Shown: positions 11,866-23,880, counted from the stretch's first letter. The stretch: 64,000 nucleotides of DNA from Thuidium tamariscinum (GCA_947034885.2 OX344751.2:43119082-43183081), one strand, 5' to 3'. Program-made: numbers and translations. The notes: generated from the sequence alone by a model not told the origin.

Positions 11866-14800
11866 ATGGCGACGGTTGTGCGTGCCGCAACTGGGACAGT
11901 AGCTGCTTCTGGTGTAAGTTCACAACCTCAGCAAACACTCTCTCTGACCTCATGCAACTCCGTTCGCTCCGTCTCCTCCAGGTATGGCCGCTCCTTTTGG
12001 TTGGGATGTATTACGTTAGGTCTTCACGTACTTGAAGCTCTGAGTTTATTTGCTGTTATTTAATGGTTTGAATGTACGAATCCGTTCTTGTTATCCATTC
12101 AAAGAGGATTCCAATGAACCCAAGAATGCATCATTTGGATACTATTTGCGAAAGTTATGAGGGTTTAAAGGTTCATTGGATGGAAAATTAACACGAGTTC
12201 TGATGTTGAGGTAGTGCACATTCACAAAATCAGTAAGTGTATTAATTTTTCAAGGGTTTGGGGTGCCACATTTACTTAGGTGTCACAAATTAGGTACCTC
12301 TACCTTAGTCTTGTGTGGGAAAGTTAGTTTAAGAGTTTTAGGATTTGAATGTAGATTCTTTGGGGCGGGCAAGACTGGTAAGAATATATCTATTCTGAGT
12401 GGGCCTGAATATTGTTGATACTTGCAAAATTTAAAATCTTGTACCTGTGTACATTCTTCGGATTCCAGTTTGAGTATGACTGCATTTACTGCACTTCTCA
12501 ATGCATCCTGGGTCCTCTAACCCGGGTGGAAGCAACAAACTTGATTTAACAAGCTTCAATTTAACATGCTTGAGTATACCTTGACTGGTGCGATTTTTTC
12601 GTTTTTATTCATTAGCGTTACTCTCAAATTCATGGACCTGTCCTGACCTTATTTCCATTGAGAGGCAGTGGAGAATCTAATGACTAATATTGTGCATAGG
12701 TGGTAAGACTATTTTGGTGGTTCAATCACGAAATTGAGGCTAGATATCATGTTGATCGATTGAACTGGTCATATTATAGCTTCGTCGTTTAGGGATCAAG
12801 CTTGTTATCTCAAACTTGTTACTTCGACCTGGTGAACTGAGTGTAGTTGTGAGTTGATTTGCAGGAGTGGCAATCATGGTCTGGTTTGCGGGTACTCGTC
12901 TAGCTCATTTTTCGCCTCAGGATCACTTCAATCTTTTGTTGCCCGCCCAGCCAACGGCCACCCGCAGCTCAGAAGGGGTTCAACTTTCCTCGTTTATGCT
13001 GATGCGGTGAGATTCCTCATCGGGTGTATTGTCATGGAAATTTGTAGAAATTTGTCAACATGGAACTTTTGTGAGTGCGTCACCCCTAGAAGTGTAAGCT
13101 TGCTAGGGTTGAAAGTTTGGGTTGTGATTTCGTGGTTTCGGTTATTTTCAGGACTACTATGCGACACTGGGAGTGAAAAAAGATTCAAATAAGGCGGACA
13201 TTAAAAGTGGTACGACTCTTTAATTGCGTAAGGGCATTCTTTTAATTTTTTTCAAGTTGGGTGCAATTAGGATTTCCAGTCATTCATGACTACTGTCCAC
13301 CGCATCCAAGTATGTTGGTTCGTCGTTTCTTAACATTTCGTCTGTGGCTGGATGTTTGCAGCTTATCGGAAACTTGCACGGGAATTTCATCCTGACGTCA
13401 ACAAGTGAGTCCCTCAATTCTTGCAGCTGTGTGAATAGAATTGATTTGTTCAGTAAATGTGAGGTCGTACAAGTCTGCGAAGATCTGCTTGTAAGCACAG
13501 TTTGTGAGGTTTTTTAGAGGGTGCTCATAATTCGGACTTATTTTTTTCTATCTATATCAGAGATCCAGGTGCAGAGCAAAAATTCAAGGACATCAGTAAT
13601 GCATACGAGGTACTTTGATGGACACGGACGTTTCATCTGCTGGAAGAGATGTGTAGAGTACCACAAATTGTATGCTAGAGCTGCCCCATAAGCAAAGTCG
13701 TAAATCTTGTCAGGATAATGGTACCTTCAGATCGTTTTGTACTGCTGGGAATGCATGAATTTAGCTAATTCCACAGCTTAACCCCGAAGAGCCCAAGCTG
13801 AAAATAGCAAGGGCCACTTTGGAAGCTAGTATTCAATTATAGTGTCTCTCGACGTATTTCTATTGCTATAAAATGTAGGGTATGATTTCTGCTTTCAATG
13901 GGTTCATTTTGTTACCTTCCTTGAAGCTTTTTAAATGATTTATTTCAACTACTCCAGATATCGAGGCGGTCAGTTTTGGCCACTTACGGGTGAATTCCAA
14001 GTTGGCTTAGGTACCTGGTTCTGCAAGCTTGTGGATCTGAACAAGACCCCTATCCCTGCCTTTTTTGCAGGTTTTGTCTGACGAAGAGAAAAGATCAATC
14101 TACGATCGTTTTGGTGAAGCTGGTCTTAAAGGTCAAGGTGCAGGGGCAGGGGTGAGCTTCATTCTGTTTTCCTTTGCCAGCCTTCACATTTAACATTTGA
14201 ATGCAATAAAATTAGATTGTTTCAGTAGTTTTTAGACAACATAATAGATAATCTTTCCTGATATTGATGGGGAGATCTCTTTATGTTCAGTGTTCGTACA
14301 GAGGCCTCCCTACATGTCATTGTGACCATAGGAAGACCTCTTTGAATTATAGGAAAGATCATCTTCACTATGTTGTCTAAACTTCTTGAAACACCTTAAA
14401 ACAGTCCAATTTTACTGAAAACACCCTTGTCGACATCTTGAACAGTATTTCTTCTTACTTAAGGCTTTCTTGCCATAGTTCATCAGCCTTTCGTGTCTAT
14501 TTTTTCATACAGGATTACAATAATCCCTTTGATCTTTTCGAGTCACTCTTTGGAGGCATGGGCGGGGGCATGGGCGGAGGCATGGGCGCCAGTTCTCGCA
14601 GCAGAGCTCAGCAAGGGGACGATGAACGCCATGACTTGACACTCGACTTCAAGGCGGCTATTTTTGGAGTGGAGCAGGATATCAGAGTGACTCGTTTGGA
14701 GGAATGTAACACGTGCAGTGGCTCGGGGGCAAAAGCAGGAACCACACCGACCTCATGCTCAACCTGTGGGGGTCAAGGCCAAGTGTTAACAACTGCACAA

Positions 14801-16001
14801 ACTCCTCTGGGAATGTTTCAGCAGGTGAGTTTCCAAAGTCCTCAAATCTAGTGGATGTTGGTTGGAGAGTACAACTTAAACCTTGAAATGAACAACGATT
14901 TGATATGCTGTCAGTTTCTATTTGCTCAAGGGTAGGAGGTTGTAAAATCAAAAGGGATTCTTAAATGGACAGATGTGCTCGTGGTGAACATATGAGGACA
15001 TAAAACACTCACCATTACACAGGTCTCAACTTCTGTTGGAAGTTAAGACAAGTAAAATGGGCATGCATTTATTCTCTAAGATGATCCCCTTGGTCGCATC
15101 TGTCCATTTAGAAACCCCTATTGATTTTACAACCTTCTACCTTGAGCAAGTAGCAAGTAGTGAGAGAATTAAGGTTTGATTTTAGAGAAGAGGATATGAG
15201 AGGTTTGGATCATTGGATTTCACCTTCAAACATATGTACCCTACTGCAGGGGTCGGGATCGCCAACTAAAAAGGAGCACTTCGTTAGCAAATGGCAAACT
15301 ACTGTTAAATTTATTTATGAGGACATATGCAAACAATGACAAAAAGTGCAAAAATTGTGACCTTTTTGCACTCTGTCCATGTCCACATATGATCATTTTC
15401 TGTATGTGTTCTATCTCTTTTTTTATTTCGAAAGTTTTTAATGGTTTGTTTTTGTCCAATGCATCAGGTGGCCACTTGTCCTTCCTGCAACGGCGCAGGA
15501 GAAACGTTCTCACCCTGTTCAACATGTCGTGGAGATGGCAGAATAAGGATTCAGAAGCGAATCAGTTTGAAGATTCCAGCTGGTGTGGACTCAGGCAGCA
15601 GGCTTCGAGTGCGCTCAGAGGGCAACGCAGGGCGCAAGGGTGGCCCGCCTGGAGACTTGTACGTTTTCATCAACGTCAAGTCCGACCCCGAGTTGAAGAG
15701 AGATGGAACCAACATTTACTTCTCAGCCAAAGTGTCGTACATTGACGCCATCTTGGGCACCACTGTGAAAGTGCCCACCGTTGATGGTTCCGTGGACTTG
15801 AAAATCCCTGCTGGAATCCAACCTGGAAGCTCTCTGGTGATGGCCAAGCGCGGTGTGCCTGTCATGGGGAAGCCGAACATGCGTGGTGATCAGTTGGTCC
15901 GAGTCGTGGTCCAGATTCCGAACAAACTCAGTAAAGAGGAGAGGAAGCTGGTGGAGGAGCTGCAAGACATGTCGAAACCCAGAGTCGCAGCTACTAGGTA
16001 A
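11866..16001 (+). CDS. DJA5/DJA6: Chloroplast type-A DnaJ (Hsp40) chaperone, tandem copy B
   Basis: Eight exons: 11866-11981, 12865-13006, 13152-13209, 13362-13404, 13561-13609, 14071-14151, 14513-14824 and 15468-16001, all GT-AG with consistent phase, giving 444 residues. Every intron position and phase equals that of copy A, and exons 3, 4, 5 and 8 are identical in length (58, 43, 49 and 534 nt). A transit-like leader (1-86) precedes the J domain ([10 protein letters not shown] at 87, HPD at 115-117). The linker has a three-fold GGGMG expansion absent from copy A. The zinc fingers are [24 protein letters not shown] and CSTCRGDG, so all eight cysteine pairs are kept. The J-domain surface and leader differ more than the CTD, which suggests changed targeting or Hsp70 pairing, although both copies look functional. 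Confidence 0.96.
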
Positions 16002-16425
16002 TAATTTTGGCACTGCCTAGAGTCTTTTAGGTCAAACAGGGAGGTTGAATTTAGGTCAATTTTTAGACAAACAAAATTTTATTGCAATACACGATTGATC
16101 AGATTCTTTGGCTATGGTTGATAGATAATGCGAGCGCAATTCTTTATAGAAGAGTATTAGATCAGACATTCCAGTATATGTGATTTATTTATGTCACGGT
16201 TATCATTAAGATTCAGCTGTTGGTTCTGCAATTTTGACTAGACAGAGGTGAAGTTAGACCGTGTAGAGCTCTTGATTTCACAGCCTAGCCTAGCACCCAA
16301 AATGCTTGTGATTTTATAAAGCAGTTCTGTAACGTAGTGACCATCAATATTTTTGCATTTAAAAGTGAGTATTGCAATTAGGAGCGAAGAATTTGGAATT
16401 GCATGTGTTAGGTAGTTGAAGTCCA
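16002..16425. other. 3' flank of DnaJ copy B
   Basis: Probable 3' UTR and downstream flank. The open frame on the minus strand over 16238-16600 runs into a transposon copy and lacks coding character, so it is not called. Confidence 0.4.
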
Positions 16426-16426
16426 A

Positions 16427-17323
16427 CGCTCCAAAACTGCCTTTACTAGTACAAGACCGAAATTTTTGAAAAGAAACATTTTTTGATACTTGTAACCGTG
16501 GAATTATGTAGTAAGCTAGTTTGAGAAGATGTTGGAAAAAGTTCAAAAGTTTGTACCATGTAGATTGCAAGATATTAGTGTTTGAATTGTCAAAAATCAT
16601 TTTATTGGACTTGCAAAAAAAATGGGCAGCTGCACTTTACAAGGTCACATTTGTATGAAAAAAAGTACAAATTAGTGGTTACTCTTTGGATTCATTCTTC
16701 AAGACAAGTTGGCTACATGCTTGGAAAATCTCAAATCATTTGGAATTGTACACCATATAGGAAAAAAGTAGTAAGTAGAAAGAAGTGGAAACTGATTTAA
16801 AATACTAACTTATATGGAATTAGAAAATGGCAATTCCAATGGTTAAAATTTTGTGATGAATAATTTACATCTATTGTTTTCAATTTTTTCCATAACTATT
16901 AAAAAGTGAATTGTATAAAGGATTTCAAACCTTTTCGTAGAATAAAGATTTCATAAAAACTTGCAATATACTCCAAACTAAAAGTCATCATAACTTTTGA
17001 CTCATTGATAAAAAAAATGATTCAAAGCTTTCAATTAGGATATAAATCTAAAGAACTAATTTCAAAAATTTTATTTCTTAATAATATAACTTTTAAAGAA
17101 GTTTTTTGATGTTGTTGGGGTTGCCCACTAAGCAATGAAAACTACATATTATATAGTAATTTTTTGAACTATGTAGTCAAAGTTATGAAAATTGTTGGGC
17201 CTTAAAGGTACTCTTGGAAAAATGTTGTGAAAGTTTTAAAGAAAAAAAAATAAGAACTCCATTTGTAGTGAGCTCCCCAAAATCATTGTGTTGCGAAAAA
17301 AATGAGGTTGGGCATTTTAGGGG
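16427..17323 (+). mobile_element. TTAA-flanked (piggyBac-like) element, subfamily 1, left end eroded
   Basis: It aligns along its length with the copies at 27710-28652 and 38041-38985: shared phrases include gctccaaaactgcc, tagattgcaagatat, cacaaggtcacattt and gagctccccaaaat. The right end is intact, ...ttttagggg followed by TTAA at 17324-17327. The left terminus is not recognisable, so the start is approximate. It is non-coding. Confidence 0.7.
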
Positions 17324-17327
17324 TTAA

Positions 17328-18249
17328 TGTAAGGTGGCCAATGGTAGTTGGAATCACTTCTCTTTGTCAAGATCATTATAAGACTTGGTGAAAGCAACTT
17401 CATTAGTGAAAAATTTCAAATTATCATTTCCGGTTCCAACACAACAAGGATTTGCTTTAAATAAATTGTACCTAAAATCACATAAATAAGCAATTCAACA
17501 TGGTTTTGATTATTACATTGGAATTTTTTTTGTAGGATCTTATTAATAGTCAAAGGAGATTAAAGAGTCTCTTCAAAGTACTAAAAATAAATGTTTGTAA
17601 ATTTGAACAAAGATTCATATGAATAGTAAAAGTACATTTTAGGCAAAAAATTTAAGTTGTTAGTTTTAGAAAGTCATCCAAATTAGGTGAAGTTACATTC
17701 AATAACTTAACCTTTAAACATCAAGATTCATCTTCAGAATTGACAATTTTGAAAAAATCATGATAAAGTACTATTTGGAAGAATATTTTAGAATTGAGAA
17801 GCAAATGAAAGTTGTAGAGTTTGAGTTTTCAATTTAAATTATCTACCATATGGTTAGATTCACCTATGCTATCACCAATATTTTCTATAAATTTTAAAAG
17901 GAAAAATTCAAAATTCCTTCAAACTTCAATTACAAACAAAATATTGTCATTTTTTGAATAAATCTTGTTGAAATGGAATTAAAATGAGGTATTCTTGACA
18001 TGGTGGTTTAAAGGATTTTTGCGTTCTTTGATTCTATGACCTCATTTTTGCAATTCTAAAATTGAACTTGAATCAATGTAATTTTGGGTTGGTCAACTAC
18101 TTGACAAACTTTCACATAATTAGGTAATTTTAGAAAAATATGTATTTTAAAAACACCAAATCCAATTTTTGGATAGGACAACAACATAATGAAGTATCTC
18201 TAAAAATTAGGATGACTTTCATCCAAGCTATAATTTTGATTTCAATCTG
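17328..18249. other. AT-rich intergenic DNA, no features identified
   Basis: I see no coding frame, no clear terminal repeat and no tandem array in this stretch. Codon-like structure is absent in all six frames. Confidence 0.4.
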
Positions 18250-18251
18250 TA

Positions 18252-18655
18252 AGGGAGAACCACCCATAACCAACTAAAATCCTATAGCCAACCTAAAGAT
18301 TGATGTATTTCCAATTGAGGCTAGAATGTTTTTTCTTCTCCTTTTCAAAGTTGGGACTAAAAGTTCATTACACATGTCCCAAAGTAGTGTACATAAAAGT
18401 TGGAAGTACTAAGTAGAAAAGTAGTTTTTTGAATGATTGGAATTAGAAGAGTCTAGATAATTTGATTGGCAATGGCTCCGGCACACTTTTTGCCTTGAAA
18501 ATTTCTTGGTAATTTCAACTCATGCAATAAAATTACCAAAGTTTGCAATCCCCGTCATTTCTATCATTACACCTTTGAAAATATTTGCTTCATCTTGCAC
18601 TATACCAGATTATGTTTAAAATATCGTAAGTGATTGGTTACAAGTAGTTCTACCT
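18252..18655 (+). mobile_element. Mariner-type MITE family C, copy 1 (404 bp)
   Basis: The left terminus agggagaaccacccataacc pairs with the right terminus ggttacaagtagttctacct, and TA flanks both ends (18250-18251 and 18656-18657). The interior matches other copies of the family (aagttggaagtactaagt, tttgccttgaaaatt, aaaattaccaaa). Confidence 0.75.
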
Positions 18656-18697
18656 TACATCATCTAGAAAGTGGACATCAACATGCTTCAAGGTTAA

Positions 18698-20101
18698 CCC
18701 TCAATGTCCAAGGGGTTCAAAAGTAGCCTTTCATAGTCTATAAATCTTATTCAAAGTGCTATAACTTTTGCATTCAATGTCCAAATTCAATAAAGCTTGT
18801 TGGAAAAGTTGTGCATCCTAGTCTATAGTAGAGGGATCCATTCTTGACACACGCCCCATCAACAATAAATAGGGTACCCTATTCCAAACAAGATTGGAAT
18901 GGATTTCCGTTTTCTCCTTGGAATGTATGTCTTTGTACTTTTTCAAGGCTTGGACCAATAAGTTAATGATACATAAGTGAGCATAAATGTAGGAAGTAAT
19001 TAGTGGGAAAGTATTCTTGAATGATGGAAATTGAATGACTCTAGATGTTGGTTATAGGTCAAGCCCAACTTTTGCCTTTCAAAATTTATAGAAATGTCAA
19101 TTCAAGAGATAAAATTACCAAATTTTTTACAATCTTCATCATTTTTGTCAATGCACCTCTATAATTTTTTGTTTTGCCTTGCACTTGCCCAGATCATGTC
19201 CAAATGTGCTTATTTTATAGGTTATAGGTCCTTCTACCATAATTTGTATGGTAAATTTTCAAATCAATCCAAGAAGTATAGATTTTTAGAAACCAATGGA
19301 AGCCAATCAAGGTTCAATTTTAGTTCACCAAACTGTAATTGATGGCTGCAATTTTTGGGGTTTGTATTTTGGGGCTTGTATTTCCTTCATCTAATATTTG
19401 TTTTCAATAAAATTTGTTGAATTATATTCCTTTAGTAATCTTCTTATTGTGGTCGAATTTTTCTAGCAATTCCAAATGTTTTGAATGTTTGAGAGCAATT
19501 CGAAGTTCAAAAAGAAAACATTTTTGGATTATATGAACTTCAACCACTTGTTTCTTCTTCATATGGTGTTTGTTTCTAATAGGGTTTTTTTTAGAAAAGT
19601 TGTATATTATAGTTTAATTTGTGTGGCTAAAATTTCATATCAATCTAAGAAGTTATGAGTGACTAAGAAGCATTTTGGTAGAAGAAGGTATAGTCATAAA
19701 TGTGCTTTTTGCACCCTTTTTTGCTATTTTTTTTCTTCCTATTTTGAGGTCATTTTGCAAATACAATGAGTCAATTGAATGTGATTTTTTTCCACCAATG
19801 TGTTTGTATGTTGATTTCAAAGAATTTTTTAGTTTAAAGTTTTTTCATTTGAGTAGGTTTAGAATCAAATTTCACCTCCAAATATGTTTTCAAGAAAATT
19901 TCAGCATCTTTTTTTAACACTGAAACATTATAATCTTGCAATCTATGCGGTCAAATGGCTTCAAATTTGATTTACATCATTTACAACATGTACACTACAA
20001 GATTGTACGGTTAAGATTGTCATACCTTTATGACACGTAGACTTATAAGGCTTGAAAAGTGAGGATGTTTTATTACCGAAAAAGGCCTTGGGCCTTGAGG
20101 G
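18698..20101 (+). mobile_element. TTAA-flanked (piggyBac-like) element, subfamily 2, with nested MITE
   Basis: The termini are ccctcaatgtccaagg and its imperfect complement ccttgggccttgaggg. TTAA flanks both ends (18694-18697 and 20102-20105). Removing the inserted 407-bp MITE at 18832-19238 leaves about 1.0 kb, the same size as the sister copies at 25586-26556 and 56659-58755. Interior phrases such as aacttttgcattcaatgtccaaattcaat are shared. No transposase is encoded; the open frames at 19094-19342 and 19675-19917 are AT-rich by-products. Confidence 0.82.
18832..19238 (+). mobile_element. Mariner-type MITE family C, copy 2, nested insertion
   Basis: This block is nearly identical over about 400 bp to 35789-36200 (shared: ttccaaacaagattggaatgg, gtttttctcc-like phrases, ggttataggtcaagcccaac). 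It interrupts the TTAA element: the bases on either side, ...ctagtctatag and atttgtatggtaaattttc, read on as one continuous sequence in the uninterrupted copy near 56770-56800. Borders are good to a few bases; the TA duplication is blurred here. Confidence 0.75.
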
Positions 20102-20105
20102 TTAA

Positions 20106-20586
20106 TGTTGAGACAAGCTGAGGTTTGCAACAGTGCTGAAAATATCTCAGAATCACATCTACGAATCAAAGAATCTTCCCATTCGTAGATCTCCCGCCAC
20201 ATCTTCGTAACCCCAAGATTCCGCACTGCAGAAAGTGCTCAGTACGTTCGTAGCTCTTTCCTGTTAGAATCCGAACCCCTCCTCCCCCGCTTTGCTTTTC
20301 CGCGATCGCGCGTGTTTTTCGTGTCTAATTTCACCGCGTTGTTGATGCAACCATCAGTATATTGCAGCTCCTCAGCTTCTCATTCTGCAGAAGTTATGCC
20401 ACATTGGGTGTGAAGCTAAGTTCGTGGGTTCTTGCTTGTGAAAGATATTGTCATCAAACTTTGCTTGTGAAGAAGCTCGTTGGGTTCTTGCGTGTGAAGC
20501 AGATTATCGCGCACATTGACTTGCGAATCGTGCCTGCGGGGTTTTTCTATGCTGCAGAGGAGAAAAACTTGTTAAGAGGAAGAGTA
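20106..20586 (+). promoter_or_regulatory. Promoter and 5' leader of the ERD15-like gene
   Basis: GC content rises sharply after the transposon. The stretch includes cctcccccgctttgc and ccgcgatcgcgcg around 20281-20315. The ERD15-like frame stays open upstream of its ATG to 20362, but there is no in-frame ATG before 20587, so the extension is most likely leader rather than coding. Confidence 0.45.
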
Positions 20587-21784
20587 ATGGCGGTCCAAGT
20601 TCAACAGCCGTTGGTTTCGACTTTAAATCCCAATGCGCCACTGTTTGTGCCTGCGTCTGTGGCATCGGTGACGTACAGTCCTTGTGTTGAAATTGTGGTA
20701 GAGGATTTCTCTTTGGAGTGGTGGAACCTGGTGCAGACATGCCCGGAGTTTCGGGAGCAGTGGGTGCGCGACCGCTTGCCCGTGTTGGAGGAGCAGGAGA
20801 GCTTCGAAGCCGAGATTGAGGAAATGGCGGATTTCGAGGCGTTTTTGGAGGAGCAAGAGGAGATGCGAGAATTGGAGGAGGCTTTGTATTTTGAAGGTGT
20901 CGATGAGGAAGGTCAGTCCCTGAGGATGCTGATTATCGCCGATTTTGTTCTAATTGCATTGGAGTTTCTGTTGTTTGTGTTTAGATTGAGTTTTGCTATT
21001 TGGTATGTTTGCTGTTTGGTCTTGACGATGTGTGCGTTTTGGTCGCTTATTGTGCTGTCGGTGATAGGATATTTCTTTCCGGGTCTTGAAGCTATCTTTA
21101 TTAGTGGGTTTCAGAGTTAGAATGATAATTTTTGGATTCATGTAGTTTTGTGTCTGTCATGTAAACAATTTTGTGAGGATTTCCATGTCCTAGAGTATGC
21201 ATTATTTGGATTCCATATGACGAAGTTATGAATTGTTTAAGTATTACGAACTATGAGTATTACCTCCACGATGTATCTCCTGGAAGCCTCTTTGACTGTG
21301 ATGGAACCTAGAATCATCTTATTCTTTACAAGACATTTGTCCGTCTAATGTGTTAACAGATGCCTTTTTGATGTGTCTTTACCTTTGTCTGTACGAAGTG
21401 TCATTCATGTGTCTGTACGATTTGTCATTCATGTGTCTGTATGATGTGTTGTACATTTGTCTGTATGATGTGTTTCACATTTGTGTATATGACACCTATT
21501 GTACATGGGTAACTTATTATGCATTATCAATGCACGACTGTCCTTTCTGTGTTTAGGTTACTTACGCCAGTGTCTTGCTTGTTCCTGAAGATCTTGCAGG
21601 CTTTCTAGAGGATGATTTGAGCTTGTCCAACATCAATCAGGTCAGAGATGTGAAGTTGAACCCGAAGCAGCAAGCGCCGTGGTTTAAGCCTGTGAAGAAT
21701 CTCGATAAAGTGCCTTGTAAGGCGCCGAATTCCACCAAGAAGGGAGCTCAATATCGCATTCAACAGCCCCGCGCTGTAATGTAG
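20587..21784 (+). CDS. ERD15: ERD15-like PAM2-motif protein
   Basis: Two exons, 20587-20911 and about 21600-21784, give 169 residues. The donor is gaag|gtcagt and the preferred acceptor cttgcag|gc keeps the phase; an acceptor at 21591 is the alternative and would add three residues. Residues 11-24 are a textbook PAM2 motif (STLNPNAPLFVPAS), the peptide that docks on the MLLE domain of poly(A)-binding protein. EDFSLEWWNLV at 39-49 matches the second conserved block of ERD15 proteins. An acidic Glu-rich segment (about 68-107) follows, and the tail ends QQPRAVM, close to the QPR end of ERD15. Arabidopsis ERD15 is a small, rapidly stress- and ABA-regulated protein of similar length (163 residues). 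The first ATG in frame is used as start. Confidence 0.9.
21387..21506 (+). repeat. 24-bp tandem repeat inside the ERD15-like intron
   Basis: The phrase gtctgtacga or gtctgtatga begins at 21387, 21411, 21435 and 21459, exactly 24 bp apart, with a fifth decayed unit (gtgtatatga) at 21483. Because 24 is a multiple of three, one frame reads as a repeated eight-residue peptide (MCLYDVSF-like), which is a consequence of the period and not evidence of a gene. Confidence 0.85.
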
Positions 21785-23217
21785 ATGTCATTTGTATGCA
21801 GGGACAAGAATTGTAGATCTGTAAGTTGTATAGTTGCAAATGTAGAATCGGTGGAGGGGCTTGTTTTGATTGTAATGCTGATGATGGTGTTCATCTTGTT
21901 ACTCATAGTCGTGCACAAATTGTACTCTCGCCCTTACATTGAGGTCGGCAGAAAGTTTTACACAAGCAATCTTTTTAACAATTTCACACTTCGATTTTGT
22001 TTCGTGCACTGCTTTGTATATTGCTTGCAGTCTTCCAGACCTCAGTTCATTTACCTAAATTGTTAATGGAACGTGAATGTAATGTTGTTCTACTGCTTTT
22101 CTTTTGTATTGGGCTTTTAAATGCCGATTACTGTTCGGCATGTTTTGTGAGCAAGAGTGTTCAATTCTTAGACTCAACCATTCAGGTAAGATAGCTGCAC
22201 CTGAACTCGTTCAAATAAGCATTTTTATCATTCAATTATCTAAATTTTTCGTTGTGTCTTTGAATCAAAGCATTCTCTAAGCTTGCATTTATATGATCAC
22301 TGTATGTCTGTAAGAATGAACTTTGAGTTTTGAAGGTGCTTGAAATAAGGGCAAAACACCCATTCCCGCCTGTTCCTTGCAATGGACAATAGATTCACTT
22401 AAATATGTCAGTAGAGTGCTCTTAATGTATTCGCCACATGTGTGATTGTAATTTGCTGACACAATTGAAGGACACATAGGAAAATCTGGTTGGCTGAGTG
22501 TTGATTTTCGCAGGGTTTAGTTTTGGGGCACGGTTTCACAGTTCTAGGGAACATTTTGAAAATTTGTAGAAATTACAAACTGTATCCGAAAAATCTATTT
22601 GTTTTTTGAATATTCATGATTTTCACTCGCTAATACTAGAAAAATAACATTTTTAGAAAACACTGCCTCCAACTATGCTGAATTCCTTATTTTGACGGTT
22701 TTGGGTGTTTCCACTGTAGGTAAATTCAGTATCAACCCTACGATTGCATGAACAGAATATTTTCATCGTAGGCCTCGGTTGCTTTCAGAAACAGGTAGCC
22801 ATTCCAGTTTGTTGTTGACATAAGCAATTTGCAGGAGAATATATTTTCCAAGGCTTACCAGTTGCTGCTTTTTTATTCGCTTTGGTCGGCCAATTACACA
22901 ACAGTTGATTGAGTTAGAAAGTCTAAAAGGGCTTTCATCGGCGCCTCGGCGATTCGGCATCTGCAGATATTTCTGGGAGTCGATAAGGATGAGTCAGAAA
23001 GGATGCGTCAGATCGTCAGAATCTGGGAAGACGGGAAGGTGCGCTTTGATTGCCATTACCGCCAATGCTCAGTGATTTGATTTCTATTCAATAACTCAAG
23101 TTGCTAAAAACACTGACTGCTACAGCAAATCAGTGGCAAGAATTCAAATTCACCTTATTGACACTTAATTAAATTCCTCGTCGCTACGTACTGTACCTGA
23201 AGGTCTGATTTGACACT
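21785..23217. other. 3' flank of ERD15-like gene and repeat fragment
   Basis: The first part is probably 3' UTR. From about 22580 to 22735 lies the second copy of the dispersed repeat also found near 5990-6150. A patch richer in GC at about 22930-23050 (ggcgcctcggcgattcgg, gggaagacgggaaggtgcgc) might be a decayed exon or promoter, but no protein family is recognisable in either strand. Confidence 0.4.
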
Positions 23218-23219
23218 GA

Positions 23220-23492
23220 AGGGAGGTACACCCAAAAGCGCCACTTATTCATACTGAGCCTAGTTCCTGCTATTAATGAGTTCAAATTTTTATGTAGTCT
23301 TGTTGGCAAGTGAAAGCATGTTCCAACGCACCAAAGAACGCAGGATTTGGATACCATTTGCAAAAGTTATTAACAGTCAAAGTCTGTTTTTGAAAGCGCC
23401 ATCTACAGTCTGTGAACATGACTGATTTCGGAAATGTATATGCTTTGTAGATGGCGCTTTTAGGAACAGGGCGCTTTTGGGTGTACCCACCT
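23220..23492 (-). mobile_element. Mariner-type MITE family A, copy 3 (273 bp), inverted
   Basis: It has the same terminal repeats as the copy at 11215-11487 (agggaggtacacccaaaagc and complement) but in the opposite orientation: the hairpin half containing catgactgatttcgg now lies on the right. The right flank is TA (23493-23494); the left is GA, a mutated TA. Confidence 0.85.
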
Positions 23493-23699
23493 TAGAGGCC
23501 GAAGTTAAATTCCCATATCAGATTCTTGGGGGTCCATGTCACCTCACACCAATCACAAGATCGGTGTGCTTTTTTAATTATTTATTTATTAACAAATGGA
23601 GATGAAAACTCTACACAGAACCAAAGGACAAGTCCTTGACAGAGATATGGTAAGAGGCTCAAAAAGCGAGCATCTAAGCACTGATGTGCCTTTTTTGTG

Positions 23700-23880
23700 T
23701 ATATCCTGATATGAAAATATTTTTAGTTTATTTTTTAGTGATAGAGAAATAGATGAGGAATCTAACAGAAGTTGTTGCATATTTTTTGAAGCATTATTGA
23801 ATTAGTTATGAATTTTCAAAGACAGCCTGTTATAGGTCCCTATATGTGATCATAGGCCCTTGGAAATCCATCCATGCATA
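23700..23880. repeat. Dispersed repeat F, copy 1
   Basis: About 180 bp containing gatgaggaatctaaca, ttttgaagca and attagttatgaattttc recurs, diverged, at about 48410-48575, followed in both places by cataggtccctat-like sequence. It is a transposon-derived fragment without clear ends. Confidence 0.55.

Noticed and set aside
20362-20586. N-terminal extension of the ERD15-like protein
   Set aside because: The frame is open but has no in-frame ATG before 20587, and ERD15 proteins begin shortly before the PAM2 motif.
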